DNA of 64,000 bases. Origin: Streptomyces capitiformicae. GTDB lineage: Bacteria > Actinomycetota > Actinomycetes > Streptomycetales > Streptomycetaceae. How positions within the stretch are numbered: position 1 is the first letter of the stretch; the number at the start of each line of letters is the position of its first letter. Of the stretch, positions 56,445-64,000 are shown in pieces. The DNA lies in NCBI RefSeq assembly GCF_002214185.1, contig NZ_CP022161.1, positions 9,927,486 through 9,991,485 of the forward strand. The letters are read 5' to 3'. The notes under the pieces were generated by a model. It was given only the letters and a program-made list of their open reading frames with translations. It searched no databases and was not told the DNA's origin. Made by a program: the position numbers and the translations under genes.

Positions 56445-56999
56445 TCAGCGCCGCCGGTACTCCGCTGCCCACGCCTCGACCGTGTCGGCCGCCCGGTCGA
56501 AGGCCTCCGTACGGGCCAGGAAGTCGGCGTTGTGCGTGGTCATCAGCGGTGTCACGTACTCCTGCGCATGGGCCGTGCGGACGAGGAGCAGCGCCTGCCC
56601 CTGCACGGACCGCGGCAGCCCGAGCCACCGCACCGGCTGCTGCACGGTACGCACCGAGACGGTCGGCTCCCAGGACGCCGTACGCGTCCGGAAGAAGCCC
56701 ACCTGACGCACCCCTCGCGCGCTCACCCAGACACCGACCCGCAGCAGCCGCAGCGCGCAGGCGATGACGAACAGCGCCCCGCCGAAGCAGGCCGCGCCCG
56801 CCGTCAGGGTGCCCGCGAACGCGATGATGACCGCCGCCGCCAGCACATACGAGGAGAGCAGCAGCAGAAGCGCCGCCGCGCCCACCCGCCACGGCCCGGG
56901 CCGGTAGGGACGCCGCCAGCGGTCGCGGTCCTCGAACGGCAGCGGCTCGTCCACCGCCTGGTCGAAGGCGCGGTCGGCGGTCAGGAAGGGCAGGGGCAC
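56445..56999 (-). CDS. Small membrane protein, PH-like
   Basis: 184 aa. Two adjacent hydrophobic helices (VGAAALLLLLSSYVLAAAVI, GTLTAGAACFGGALFVIACA) followed by a soluble beta-rich part (RVGVWVSARGVRQVGFFRTR, ALLLVRTAHAQEYVTPLMTT) like bacterial PH-domain membrane proteins. Convergent with the preceding gene and divergent from thyX. Function unknown. Confidence 0.7.
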   Translation of the reverse strand: MPLPFLTADRAFDQAVDEPLPFEDRDRWRRPYRPGPWRVGAAALLLLLSSYVLAAAVIIAFAGTLTAGAACFGGALFVIACALRLLRVGVWVSARGVRQVGFFRTRTASWEPTVSVRTVQQPVRWLGLPRSVQGQALLLVRTAHAQEYVTPLMTTHNADFLARTEAFDRAADTVEAWAAEYRRR

Positions 57000-57186
57000 G
57001 ACTGATCCTCACTCATCCACGCACGGGTTTCGCCGGGTGAGGCTACCGAGCCGGGTGCCCACTCACCACCTTCGGGGGGCCAACGGGGGCACACGAAGGT
57101 GCAACTCGGACCATCCGGACCCCTTGTCAGTGCCGGGCCGTAGAGTAGGCGCCGCCCGAGCAGCAATGGGAAGGACCCTCCGAGCC

Positions 57187-58836
57187 GTGACCGACACCCC
57201 CGCCGACGATCTCAAACCCAGCTTCCGCAGCGATGTCACCGTCGAGTTGGTGAAGCACAGCGCGTCGGACTCCGACGTCCTGTGGGCCGCCCGCGTCTCC
57301 ACCGCCGGCGAGCAGTCCCTGGACGAGCTCAAGAAGGACCCCGAGCGCTCCAAGGGCCTCATCAACTACCTCATGCGCGACCGGCACGGCAGCCCCTTCG
57401 AGCACAACTCGATGACCTTCTTCATCAACGCCCCGATCTTCGTCTTCCGCGAGTTCATGCGGCACAGGGTGGGCTGGTGCATCGCCGGTGACACCGAGAT
57501 CACCTTGGAGAGCGAGGCCGGCAATCTCCGTCGACGCACCATCGCGGAGTTGTACAAGCTCTGGCACCTCGGCGTCGAGGACCGGCTTCCGCATTCCGCC
57601 GGTGGTGTGACCTGGCACAGCCGGGCCGGAAAGTGGACGGCCCAGGTCCGGCGCGGCGAGCAGAACCACTACCTCGGCCTCTATGAGAGCCGTGAGGCGG
57701 CAGAGTCGGCCGTGGCAGAGTTTCGGGAACTGCACCCCAGCACCCGTCTCCGCAAACTCGAATCAGTCCGCCGCGACCATGTGCGCTGCTACGACGAGGA
57801 GACACTGCTCGCCCAGCGGGCCAGGATCGTCGACGTCATTCAGTCCGGCGTCAAGTCGCTCATCAAGATCACCACAGAGTCCGGGAAAACGCTCCGCTGC
57901 ACCGTCGATCACGCGGTGTTCACTCCGGAGGGCTGGAGCAAGGCCGGTGAACTGACAGTCGGGGACGCGGTAATGGTGGCGGGCACCGCCCCGCGCCCGT
58001 CGCAGGCGCTTGTCCCGCCGAGCCTCCGTCGGGGCATCGGCGTGTGGACCTCCATGCAGCGAGAGCGGCTGATCAAGGAGATCGACACCTGCCACCTCTG
58101 TGGCCGGGACTTCCCCCGTGCGGGACTCGCCCTGGACCATGTGGTTCCCGTGGCCGGTGACCTGACGCAGGCCCTCGACGAGAAGAACCTCGCACCCGCG
58201 TGTGAGCCCTGCCATGCAACGAAGAGCGCCGGAGAGCAGGCCCTGGCCCAGCGCGGCGACAAGATCGCCAAAGCCGTTCCGGACCGGATCGTCGCCATCG
58301 AGCAGGACGGCGAGGAGATGACGTACGACCTCTCCGTGGAGGGGCCCTGGCACAACTTCCTCGCCAACGGGATTATCGTACACAATTCGTACAATGAAGA
58401 GTCGGGTCGCTATCGGGAACTCCAGCCCCACTTCTATGTCCCCGACGAGTCCCGCAAGCTCGTTCAGGAGGGGCGCCCCGGCAAGTACGTCTTCGTGGAG
58501 GGGACCCAGGCGCAGCAGGAGCTCGTCGGGCGGGTCATGGAGGACTCCTACCGGGAGGCCTACGCGTCCTACCAGGAGATGCTCGCCGCCGGTGTCGCCC
58601 GGGAGGTCGCCCGGGCCGTTCTCCCGGTCGGGCTGTTCTCGTCGATGTACGCCACCTGCAACGCCCGCTCGCTGATGCACTTCCTCGGTCTGCGTACCCA
58701 GCACGAGCTCGCGAAGGTGCCGTCCTTCCCGCAGCGGGAGATCGAGATGGTCGGCGAGAAGATGGAGGCGGAATGGGCGAAGCTCATGCCGCTCACATAC
58801 GCCGCGTTCAACGCGAACGGCCGGGTCGCCCCGTAA
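57187..58836 (+). CDS. thyX: Flavin-dependent thymidylate synthase with an in-frame intein
   Basis: 549-aa precursor, GTG start behind GGGAAGGA. Residues 1-97 and 401-549 join to a 246-aa ThyX, the normal Streptomyces length. The host splits exactly in the signature motif: MRHRVGW before and SYNEESGRYREL after. Other ThyX marks: SPFEHNSMTFFI (substrate/FAD), RPGKYVFVEGT, and SSMYATCNARSLMHFLGLR. The enzyme makes dTMP from dUMP with FAD, NADPH and methylene-tetrahydrofolate. Since the motif is interrupted, activity should depend on protein splicing. Confidence 0.95.
   Translation: MTDTPADDLKPSFRSDVTVELVKHSASDSDVLWAARVSTAGEQSLDELKKDPERSKGLINYLMRDRHGSPFEHNSMTFFINAPIFVFREFMRHRVGWCIAGDTEITLESEAGNLRRRTIAELYKLWHLGVEDRLPHSAGGVTWHSRAGKWTAQVRRGEQNHYLGLYESREAAESAVAEFRELHPSTRLRKLESVRRDHVRCYDEETLLAQRARIVDVIQSGVKSLIKITTESGKTLRCTVDHAVFTPEGWSKAGELTVGDAVMVAGTAPRPSQALVPPSLRRGIGVWTSMQRERLIKEIDTCHLCGRDFPRAGLALDHVVPVAGDLTQALDEKNLAPACEPCHATKSAGEQALAQRGDKIAKAVPDRIVAIEQDGEEMTYDLSVEGPWHNFLANGIIVHNSYNEESGRYRELQPHFYVPDESRKLVQEGRPGKYVFVEGTQAQQELVGRVMEDSYREAYASYQEMLAAGVAREVARAVLPVGLFSSMYATCNARSLMHFLGLRTQHELAKVPSFPQREIEMVGEKMEAEWAKLMPLTYAAFNANGRVAP
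57478..58386 (+). other. ThyX intein with AP2-like and HNH homing domains
   Basis: 303 residues. First residue Cys (block A CIAGDTEITLES), block B TVDHAVFTPEGW with the conserved Thr-x-x-His, and C-terminal blocks EEMTYDLSVEGPWHNFLANG ending His-Asn, followed by Ser of the host: all splicing residues are present. Between them lie an AP2/ERF-like DNA-binding domain (GGVTWHSRAGKWTAQVRRGE, HYLGLYESREAAESAVAEF) and an HNH nuclease (CHLCGRDF, LALDHVVPVAGD, CEPCHATKS). A homing-endonuclease intein. Confidence 0.92.
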
Positions 58837-58895
58837 CGAGGCGCCGACTTTCGGCCAGGCACAGATGTGCGGGTCAGCCGGGCGAAGTGTCCGTA

Positions 58896-58925
58896 TTGCG
58901 GCATTTCGTGAAGTTCATCTAGCCT
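58896..58925 (+). promoter_or_regulatory. Candidate promoter upstream of dapA
   Basis: TTGCGG, 18 nt, TAGCCT. It lies before the hairpin at 58937, so its RNA would carry that hairpin as leader. Confidence 0.4.
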
Positions 58926-58936
58926 GATCAAACGGA

Positions 58937-58974
58937 CCCGGCACTGCTTGAACCCCCGAGCAGGCAGTGCCGGG
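58937..58974 (+). terminator. Hairpin in the thyX-dapA gap
   Basis: CCCGGCACTGC and GCAGTGCCGGG, 11-bp perfect stem with a 16-nt loop, no T run. Could end thyX transcripts or act in the dapA leader. Confidence 0.55.
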
Positions 58975-59047
58975 ATCCGCATTTGTCCTGACTTTTCCCG
59001 CCACCCGAGGGCAGACCGCGCCCTGAGCAACGAGTAGCGTGTTACCC

Positions 59048-59947
59048 ATGGCTCCGACCTCGACTCCGCAGACCCCCTTCGGGCGGGTCCTCACCGCCAT
59101 GGTCACGCCCTTCACGGCGGACGGCGCACTCGACCTCGACGGCGCGCAGCGGCTCGCCACGCATCTGGTGGACGCAGGCAACGACGGCCTCGTCATCAAC
59201 GGCACCACCGGCGAGTCCCCCACCACCAGTGACGCGGAGAAATCGGACCTGGTACGAGCCGTCCTCGAAGCCGTCGGCGACCGCGCCCACATCATCGCCG
59301 GCGTCGGCACGAACGACACCCACCACAGCATCGAGCTGGCCCGCGCCGCCGAGAAGACCGGCGCCCATGGCCTCCTCGTCGTCACGCCGTACTACAACAA
59401 GCCCCCGCAGGAGGGCCTGTACCGCCACTTCAAGGCCGTCGCCGACGCGGCTGACCTGCCAGTCATGCTCTACGACATCCCCGGCCGCAGCGGCGTCCCC
59501 ATCGACACCGAGACGATCGTCCGCCTCGCCGAGCACCCCCGCATCGTCGCCAACAAGGACGCCAAGGGCGACCTCGGCCGCGCCAGCTGGGCCATCGCCC
59601 GCTCCGGCCTCGCCTGGTACTCCGGCGACGACATGCTGAACCTGCCACTGCTCTCCGTGGGCGCAGTCGGCTTCGTCTCGGTCGTCGGCCACGTCGTCAC
59701 CCCCGAGCTGCACGCCCTCGTCGAGGCGTACATCTCCGGTGACGTCCAGAAGGCCACCGAGATCCACCAGAAGCTGCTCCCGGTCTTCACCGGCATGTTC
59801 CGCACCCAGGGCGTGATGACCACCAAGGCGGCGCTCGCTCTCCAGGGCCTGCCCGCCGGACCGCTGCGCGCCCCCATGGTTGAGCTTTCGCCCGAGGAGA
59901 CCGCTCAGCTCAAGATCGATCTTGCCGCCGGCGGGGTACAGCTCTAA
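59048..59947 (+). CDS. dapA: 4-hydroxy-tetrahydrodipicolinate synthase
   Basis: 299 aa; ATG 59048 preferred. TAGCGT at 59035-59040 ends seven nt before it and there is no ribosome-binding site, so a leaderless mRNA is likely. Family marks: GTTGE at 52-56, the LLVVTPYYNKP region, Tyr142 in LYDIPGRSG and Schiff-base Lys170 in RIVANKDAKGD. It condenses pyruvate with aspartate semialdehyde, feeding DapB encoded upstream. Confidence 0.96.
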   Translation: MAPTSTPQTPFGRVLTAMVTPFTADGALDLDGAQRLATHLVDAGNDGLVINGTTGESPTTSDAEKSDLVRAVLEAVGDRAHIIAGVGTNDTHHSIELARAAEKTGAHGLLVVTPYYNKPPQEGLYRHFKAVADAADLPVMLYDIPGRSGVPIDTETIVRLAEHPRIVANKDAKGDLGRASWAIARSGLAWYSGDDMLNLPLLSVGAVGFVSVVGHVVTPELHALVEAYISGDVQKATEIHQKLLPVFTGMFRTQGVMTTKAALALQGLPAGPLRAPMVELSPEETAQLKIDLAAGGVQL

Positions 59948-60044
59948 CACCGGACTTCGCACAGCGCGGCACACCTGACTTCACAACTGAATAGGCAGGA
60001 CGCAGGTGCCTGCATCCCATCCACAACTGCTTTTGCACGAACGT

Positions 60045-60083
60045 CACGCGCGCCACGTGCCACAGAGGTACGTGGCGCGCGTG
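60045..60083 (+). promoter_or_regulatory. Perfect 14-bp hairpin immediately before the RNase J gene
   Basis: CACGCGCGCCACGT and ACGTGGCGCGCGTG with an 11-nt loop. The stem ends right at the GAGGAGAG ribosome-binding site of the next gene, so it could shield or expose translation, or be a cleavage site for the nuclease itself. Confidence 0.6.
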
Positions 60084-60097
60084 GTGAGGAGAGTCTT

Positions 60098-61783
60098 TTG
60101 AGTCATCCGCATCCTGAACTCGGCCCACCGCCGCCCCTTCCCGAAGGCGGCCTGCGCGTCACCCCGCTCGGCGGTCTCGGCGAGATCGGCCGCAACATGA
60201 CCGTCTTCGAGTACGGCGGCCGTCTGCTGATCGTCGACTGCGGAGTGCTCTTCCCCGAGGAGGAGCAGCCCGGAATCGACCTGATCCTGCCGGACTTCTC
60301 GTCCATCCGGGACCGCCTCGACGACATCGAGGGCATCGTCCTCACGCACGGCCACGAGGACCACATCGGCGCCGTCCCTTATCTGCTCCGCGAGAAGCCG
60401 GACATCCCGCTGATCGGCTCCAAGCTGACCCTCGCCCTCATCGAGGCCAAGCTCCAGGAGCACCGCATCCGCCCGTACACCCTGGAGGTGGCGGAGGGGA
60501 ACCGCGAGCGCATCGGCCCCTTCAACTGCGAATTCGTTGCGGTCAACCACTCCATCCCCGACGCCCTGGCCGTGGCCATCCGCACCCCTGCGGGCATGGT
60601 CGTCCACACGGGCGACTTCAAGATGGACCAGCTGCCGCTGGACAACCGTCTGACAGATCTCCACGCGTTCGCACGGCTGAGCGAGGAAGGTATCGACCTC
60701 CTCCTCTCCGACTCCACGAACGCCGAAGTTCCCGGTTTCACCCCGCACGAGCGGGACATCTCCAACGTCCTGCGCCAGGTCTTCGCGAGCGCCCGCAAGC
60801 GCATCATCGTGGCCAGCTTCGCCAGCCACATCCACCGCATCCAGCAGATCCTCGACGCCGCCCACGAGTACGGCCGCCGGGTCGCCTTCGTCGGCCGCTC
60901 GATGGTCCGCAACATGGGCATCGCGCGGGACCTGGGCTATCTGAAGGTCCCGCCGGGCCTGGTGGTCGACGTCAGGACGCTCGACGACCTCCCGGACCAC
61001 GAGGTGGTCCTGGTCTGCACGGGCTCCCAGGGCGAACCGATGGCGGCCCTGTCCCGTATGGCCAACCGCGACCACCAGATCCGCATCGTCCAGGGCGACA
61101 CGGTGATCCTGGCCTCGTCGCTGATCCCCGGCAACGAGAACGCCGTCTACCGCGTCATCAACGGTCTGACCCGCTGGGGCGCCAACGTCGTCCACAAGGG
61201 CAACGCCAAGGTTCACGTCTCCGGACACGCCTCGGCCGGCGAACTGCTGTACTTCTACAACATCTGCCGCCCGAAGAACCTGATGCCGGTCCACGGCGAA
61301 TGGCGCCACCTGCGCGCCAACGCCGAGCTCGGTGCCCTGACGGGCGTCCCGCACGACCGCATCGTCATCGCCGAGGACGGCGTGGTCGTCGACCTCATCG
61401 AGGGCAAGGCCAAGATCTCCGGCAAGGTCCAGGCCGGTTACGTGTACGTCGACGGCCTCTCCGTGGGCGATGTCGGCGAGCCGGCCCTCAAGGACCGGAA
61501 GATCCTCGGCGACGAGGGCATCATCTCGGTCTTCGTGGTCATGGACGCCTCCACCGGCAAGATCACCGGTGGCCCGCACATTCAGGCCCGCGGCTCCGGC
61601 ATCGAGGACTCCGCCTTCAGCGACGTCATCCCGAGGATCACCGAAGTCCTGGAGCGTTCCGCGCAGGACGGCGTCGTGGAACCCCACCAGCTGCAGCAAC
61701 TCATCCGACGCACCCTCGGCAAGTGGGTCTCGGACACGTATCGCCGCAGGCCGATGATCCTGCCTGTGGTGGTTGAGGTCTGA
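60098..61783 (+). CDS. rnj: Ribonuclease J
   Basis: 561 aa, TTG start with GAGGAG upstream. Metallo-beta-lactamase core with HGHEDH at 84-89 and the second zinc ligands in AVNHSIPD and HTGDFKMD; beta-CASP signatures SDSTNAEVPGFTPHERDI and IIVASFASHIHRIQQ; HVSGHASAGEL and MPVHGEWRHL further on. It combines 5'-3' exonuclease and endonuclease activity in mRNA decay and rRNA maturation. Downstream of dapA as in other Streptomyces. Confidence 0.96.
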   Translation: MSHPHPELGPPPPLPEGGLRVTPLGGLGEIGRNMTVFEYGGRLLIVDCGVLFPEEEQPGIDLILPDFSSIRDRLDDIEGIVLTHGHEDHIGAVPYLLREKPDIPLIGSKLTLALIEAKLQEHRIRPYTLEVAEGNRERIGPFNCEFVAVNHSIPDALAVAIRTPAGMVVHTGDFKMDQLPLDNRLTDLHAFARLSEEGIDLLLSDSTNAEVPGFTPHERDISNVLRQVFASARKRIIVASFASHIHRIQQILDAAHEYGRRVAFVGRSMVRNMGIARDLGYLKVPPGLVVDVRTLDDLPDHEVVLVCTGSQGEPMAALSRMANRDHQIRIVQGDTVILASSLIPGNENAVYRVINGLTRWGANVVHKGNAKVHVSGHASAGELLYFYNICRPKNLMPVHGEWRHLRANAELGALTGVPHDRIVIAEDGVVVDLIEGKAKISGKVQAGYVYVDGLSVGDVGEPALKDRKILGDEGIISVFVVMDASTGKITGGPHIQARGSGIEDSAFSDVIPRITEVLERSAQDGVVEPHQLQQLIRRTLGKWVSDTYRRRPMILPVVVEV

Positions 61784-61803
61784 CCCTTCGTCAGGACCCG
61801 CCT

Positions 61804-61847
61804 GGAGCGGGGCTCCTCGATTTGCATCGGGGCGCCCCGCTCCAGTA
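61804..61847 (+). terminator. RNase J gene terminator
   Basis: CTGGAGCGGGG and CCCCGCTCCAG, 11-bp stem, 20 nt after the stop codon. Confidence 0.8.
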
Positions 61848-61905
61848 CGTTTACGGCTCCGCCCAGGGGGGAACCCGGTGCAACCGAGCGTCAGGAGCCA
61901 CCCGA

Positions 61906-62071
61906 GCCGGGCGGAAATTCCGACTCAGAACTTCTGATAAAGTCGGAGCCGCCGGAAAGGGAAACGCGAAAGCGGAAACCTGGAAAGCGCCGAGGAAATC
62001 GGATCGGAAAACGATCTGATAGAGTCGGAAACGCAAGACCGAAGGGAAGCGCCCGGAGGAAAGCCCGAGAG
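61906..62071 (+). other. Orphan rRNA-operon promoter/leader sequence
   Basis: Contains CTTCTGATAAAGTCGG and GATCTGATAGAGTCGG (two -10-type boxes, near 61936 and 62018), then ACCGAAGGGAAGCGCCCGG and AGGAAAGCCCGAGAG, which I recognise as the conserved pre-16S leader of Streptomyces rrn operons. The match stops at about 62071, where the rrn leader would continue GGTGAG. No 16S gene follows; a broken transposase does. Recognised from memory, no alignment run. Confidence 0.65.
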
Positions 62072-62148
62072 TGCCATCGGACCCAGCAGACCTCCCTTCG
62101 AGTCTGTCCCGCCTGCGGCGGGGATGTGTCAAAGCGCCTCGTGGCGCA

Positions 62149-62862
62149 CTGGTTGGTCTTGACCACGGCGATGTAGTGGGCCTTCTTGGTCTCGACCAGC
62201 CAGGAGATGTTCGCCTTGACCGAGTGCAGGGCGTCGAAGGTGACGACGGTGCCGGTCAGGCCCAGCCGCGCCAGCAGCGGTTGGAAGTGTGTGGTTTCGT
62301 TCGTCTTCGCGCCGACCTCCGCCTGGGCGAGGGTCACGGCGGTGCCGTGAGTGACCGCGGAGAGCGGATGCCGGCGCATCGCGGTGAGACGGGCTGATCC
62401 CTTGAGTGCTTTGCCGTCGACAGCGATCGCGCGCGTCCGCCCGGATGCGGAGGGCGACGGCGCCCGGGCGGGTTCGGTGGCGGCACGGCGCCGGTCGGCC
62501 AGGTAGGCACCGACCGCCCGGTCCAGGGCGTCACCGTCAACAGCCCCCAGCACGCGGCCGATCGTGGCCGGCGACGGAGTGCGCCGCCATCTGAGCAGGT
62601 GGCGGCGGAACCCGAGGACTGTCAGCAGTGCGTTCGAGGCACGCTTTCCCCACTCGGCGAGTTCGTCGATGCTTTTCGCTCCCGAGACGACCGCGCAGGC
62701 GCACACGAGCAGGATCGCTGTGAGTGAGTACCACCGGCCCCGCCGTGCGCGTGGGTCGGGCACCGAGTCGAAGTAGGGGCGCAGGTCGGCGATCCGGCCG
62801 GTGTCCAGCGGCCCCAGTTTCACCAGCACGGCAGGGATGGGAGAGGATGCAGCAGCAGGCAC
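62149..62862 (-). pseudogene. Truncated ISAs1-family transposase
   Basis: About 238 codons of an ISAs1/H-repeat-type DDE transposase: LRPYFDSVPDPRARRGRWYS, DELAEWGKRA, AVDGKALKGSAR and LLARLGLTGTVVTFDALHS, then AHYIAVVKTNQ, where the family continues for another 130 residues. The rest is lost; the frame carries on through unrelated sequence into the rRNA leader. GTG 62862 lies within the inverted repeat at 62855-62920. Confidence 0.75.
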
Positions 62863-62920
62863 GGGTCACCTCATGATCATCTGGCTTAGACACCACAATG
62901 ATCACGAAGCCCGTGCCTGC
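62855..62920. repeat. Inverted repeat at the transposase 5' end
   Basis: GCAGGCACGGG (62855-62865) and CCCGTGCCTGC (62910-62920), with an inner ATGATCAT/ATGATCA pair. It may be an IS end arrangement or a hairpin that controls the transposase start inside it. Confidence 0.6.
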
Positions 62921-63018
62921 TCTGCTATGCGCCCCAACCGGCCACAACCCGACCAGCCGCACGACCCCGGAACTTGCAACCGCCCTGATGTGGCATGCCC
63001 ATGCGACAGGATGTGCGC

Positions 63019-63564
63019 ATGATGCGACCCGCGCGTGCGCTGCTCCCCCTTCTCTTGTTGCCAGTTCTCCTAACAGGATGCGACGCGGACAAGAGCGGCG
63101 GTACGGCCGCCGACAGCGCCGACCTTGACGCCGCCGCGGGCGACTGGGGCGTCGCGCCGGAACTCGTCTATGTCACCAAGGTCTCCGGCTACACCGTGTT
63201 CCAGGAGTCGGTTGGCGAGTACAACGACGAGTTCGTTGCCGCGTATCGGTCCGAGAAGGGTGCCACCAAGTTCGGCCTCTTCGTAGGGCGTGGCACGATG
63301 ACGGCGGAGAGCTGCCCCAAGCAGCCGCTGGGCGAGGTGTCAGAGAAGCAGGTCACCTGTGAGCGCGACGGCGACGCCTGGTACCGCAAGGCCGGTGGCA
63401 GCCACGAATACGCGGTGCCCGACGACGGCGTGGTGATTCGTCTAATCGCCGATGCGGACAAGGTCGACCGCGCCGTTCTGCGCAAGGCAGCCGAGGCGGC
63501 CCACCGCCCGGACGACGCCGAATTGGCCGCACTCCTGCCGACCACCGACGGCGCGGACACCTGA
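63019..63564 (+). CDS. Putative lipoprotein
   Basis: 181 aa; ATG 63019 (ACAGGATG upstream) gives a good lipoprotein signal, MMRPARALLPLLLLPVLLTG then Cys21. The mature part contains KVSGYTVFQESVGEYNDEF and two further Cys (ESCPKQ, VTCERDG) that may pair. Unknown function; no partner genes adjacent. Confidence 0.75.
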   Translation: MMRPARALLPLLLLPVLLTGCDADKSGGTAADSADLDAAAGDWGVAPELVYVTKVSGYTVFQESVGEYNDEFVAAYRSEKGATKFGLFVGRGTMTAESCPKQPLGEVSEKQVTCERDGDAWYRKAGGSHEYAVPDDGVVIRLIADADKVDRAVLRKAAEAAHRPDDAELAALLPTTDGADT

Positions 63565-63655
63565 GAGGACGGCATGAAGTCGACTGCCGGCCATTGCCCG
63601 GTCATCGACCCCAGACCCGGCAAGACGGAGGCCGCAGCGGGCACCCGTGACGTCA

Positions 63656-63868
63656 TCACACCATGATGCCGTAGCGGCTGGTGTTGAACTCCGGCATCAG
63701 CTCCCATCGGAACTCCGCCATGAAGGAGTACGACGAGTGGTCGAACACGACAACGAGCGCCGCGAGGCCGCGCAGCGCGTCCAGCCAGCCGAGCCGCGAC
63801 GAACCGGACGCGGCCGACCAGGGCGTCGCGGGAGAGAGAGGACAGCCCGGGAAACGGCCGGGGCACAC
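63656..63868 (-). pseudogene. N-terminal fragment of an acyltransferase-3 family protein
   Basis: RLGWLDALRGLAALVVVFDH is the typical start of membrane acyltransferases (catalytic His in the first helix), followed by SSYSFMAEFRW and RYGIMV, where TGA cuts the frame just before the expected FFLVSGY. Only about 45 family residues remain. Confidence 0.6.
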
Positions 63869-63924
63869 GCTCTCGCGGGACGCCGACCGGGTGGGTCCGG
63901 GTGCGGTGAACTCTCGCCGTGAAA

Positions 63925-64000
63925 TCAGCCGGTCGGCTCGGCCTCCGGTTCGACCTCGCAGTGGTCGGTGGCCTCCGCCAGGGTCTCCTCGGCCATCTCG
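63925..64000 (-). CDS. C-terminal end of a gene running off the window
   Basis: The frame reads EMAEETLAEATDHCEVEPEA then EPTG and TGA. Too short to identify. Confidence 0.4.
   Translation of the reverse strand, partial: EMAEETLAEATDHCEVEPEAEPTG

Noticed and set aside
60044..61699. A 551-codon minus-strand frame opposite the RNase J gene
   Set aside because: Shadow frame; RNase J carries all catalytic motifs on the other strand.

Overview
The window reads as chromosomal DNA of a Streptomyces species. G+C is high in almost every gene. GTG and TTG starts are common, and short -10 boxes often lie just upstream of a start codon, suggesting leaderless transcripts. The right third holds the conserved Streptomyces order eccC/eccD (type VII secretion), rpsO, pnp, an M16 peptidase, dapB, thyX, dapA and the RNase J gene.

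Layout. (1) 1-6.3 kb: a SARP-type activator fused to a CGNR zinc finger, a large PAS/GAF/SpoIIE-phosphatase/ATPase regulator, then a run of broken gene ends (LysR, RibD/DHFR-like, MFS, MDR oxidoreductase). (2) 6.4-16.7 kb: a large secreted FG-GAP protein, remnants of a toxin-antitoxin pair and of an Rhs gene, a PucR-type regulator, a dead IS256-family transposase with an expanded 12-bp repeat, and a divergent TetR / flavin monooxygenase pair with a clear shared operator. (3) 16.8-22.9 kb: a Tn554-like recombinase module (two tyrosine recombinases and a small HTH protein, all overlapping; the large one carries a frameshift), followed by remnants of a second recombinase set and a transposase tail. 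(4) 23.2-35.4 kb: a co-directional oxidative gene cluster (ferredoxin, ferredoxin reductase, P450, sugar-lactone-oxidase-like flavoprotein, MFS transporter, PLP aldolase/deaminase, SDR, SMP-30 lactonase), divergent from an aldehyde dehydrogenase and a class II aldolase, with a TetR gene. It looks catabolic; the substrate is unknown. (5) 36.1-38.6 kb: a zinc alcohol dehydrogenase, a broken paralogue, and two copies of one promoter-operator. The second copy points at an exact 83-bp duplicate of part of eccC, antisense to eccC mRNA. (6) 38.6-50.7 kb: a lower-G+C hydrolase cassette (small partner, alpha/beta hydrolase, lipoprotein) joined to a type VII locus of mycosin, two substrate-like proteins, EccC and EccD. 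No esxA, esxB, eccB or eccE is visible. (7) 50.8-61.8 kb: housekeeping RNA-decay, lysine and thymidylate genes; thyX carries a 303-residue intein with AP2-like and HNH domains. (8) 61.9-64.0 kb: what looks like an orphan rRNA-operon leader joined to a truncated ISAs1-type transposase, a lipoprotein gene, an acyltransferase fragment and the end of one more gene.

The genes group into modules rather than one pathway. The strongest leads are the eccC-antisense duplication beside a regulated promoter, the hydrolase/lipoprotein cassette next to the type VII machinery, the ThyX intein, the orphan rRNA leader, and the P450/aldolase cluster.
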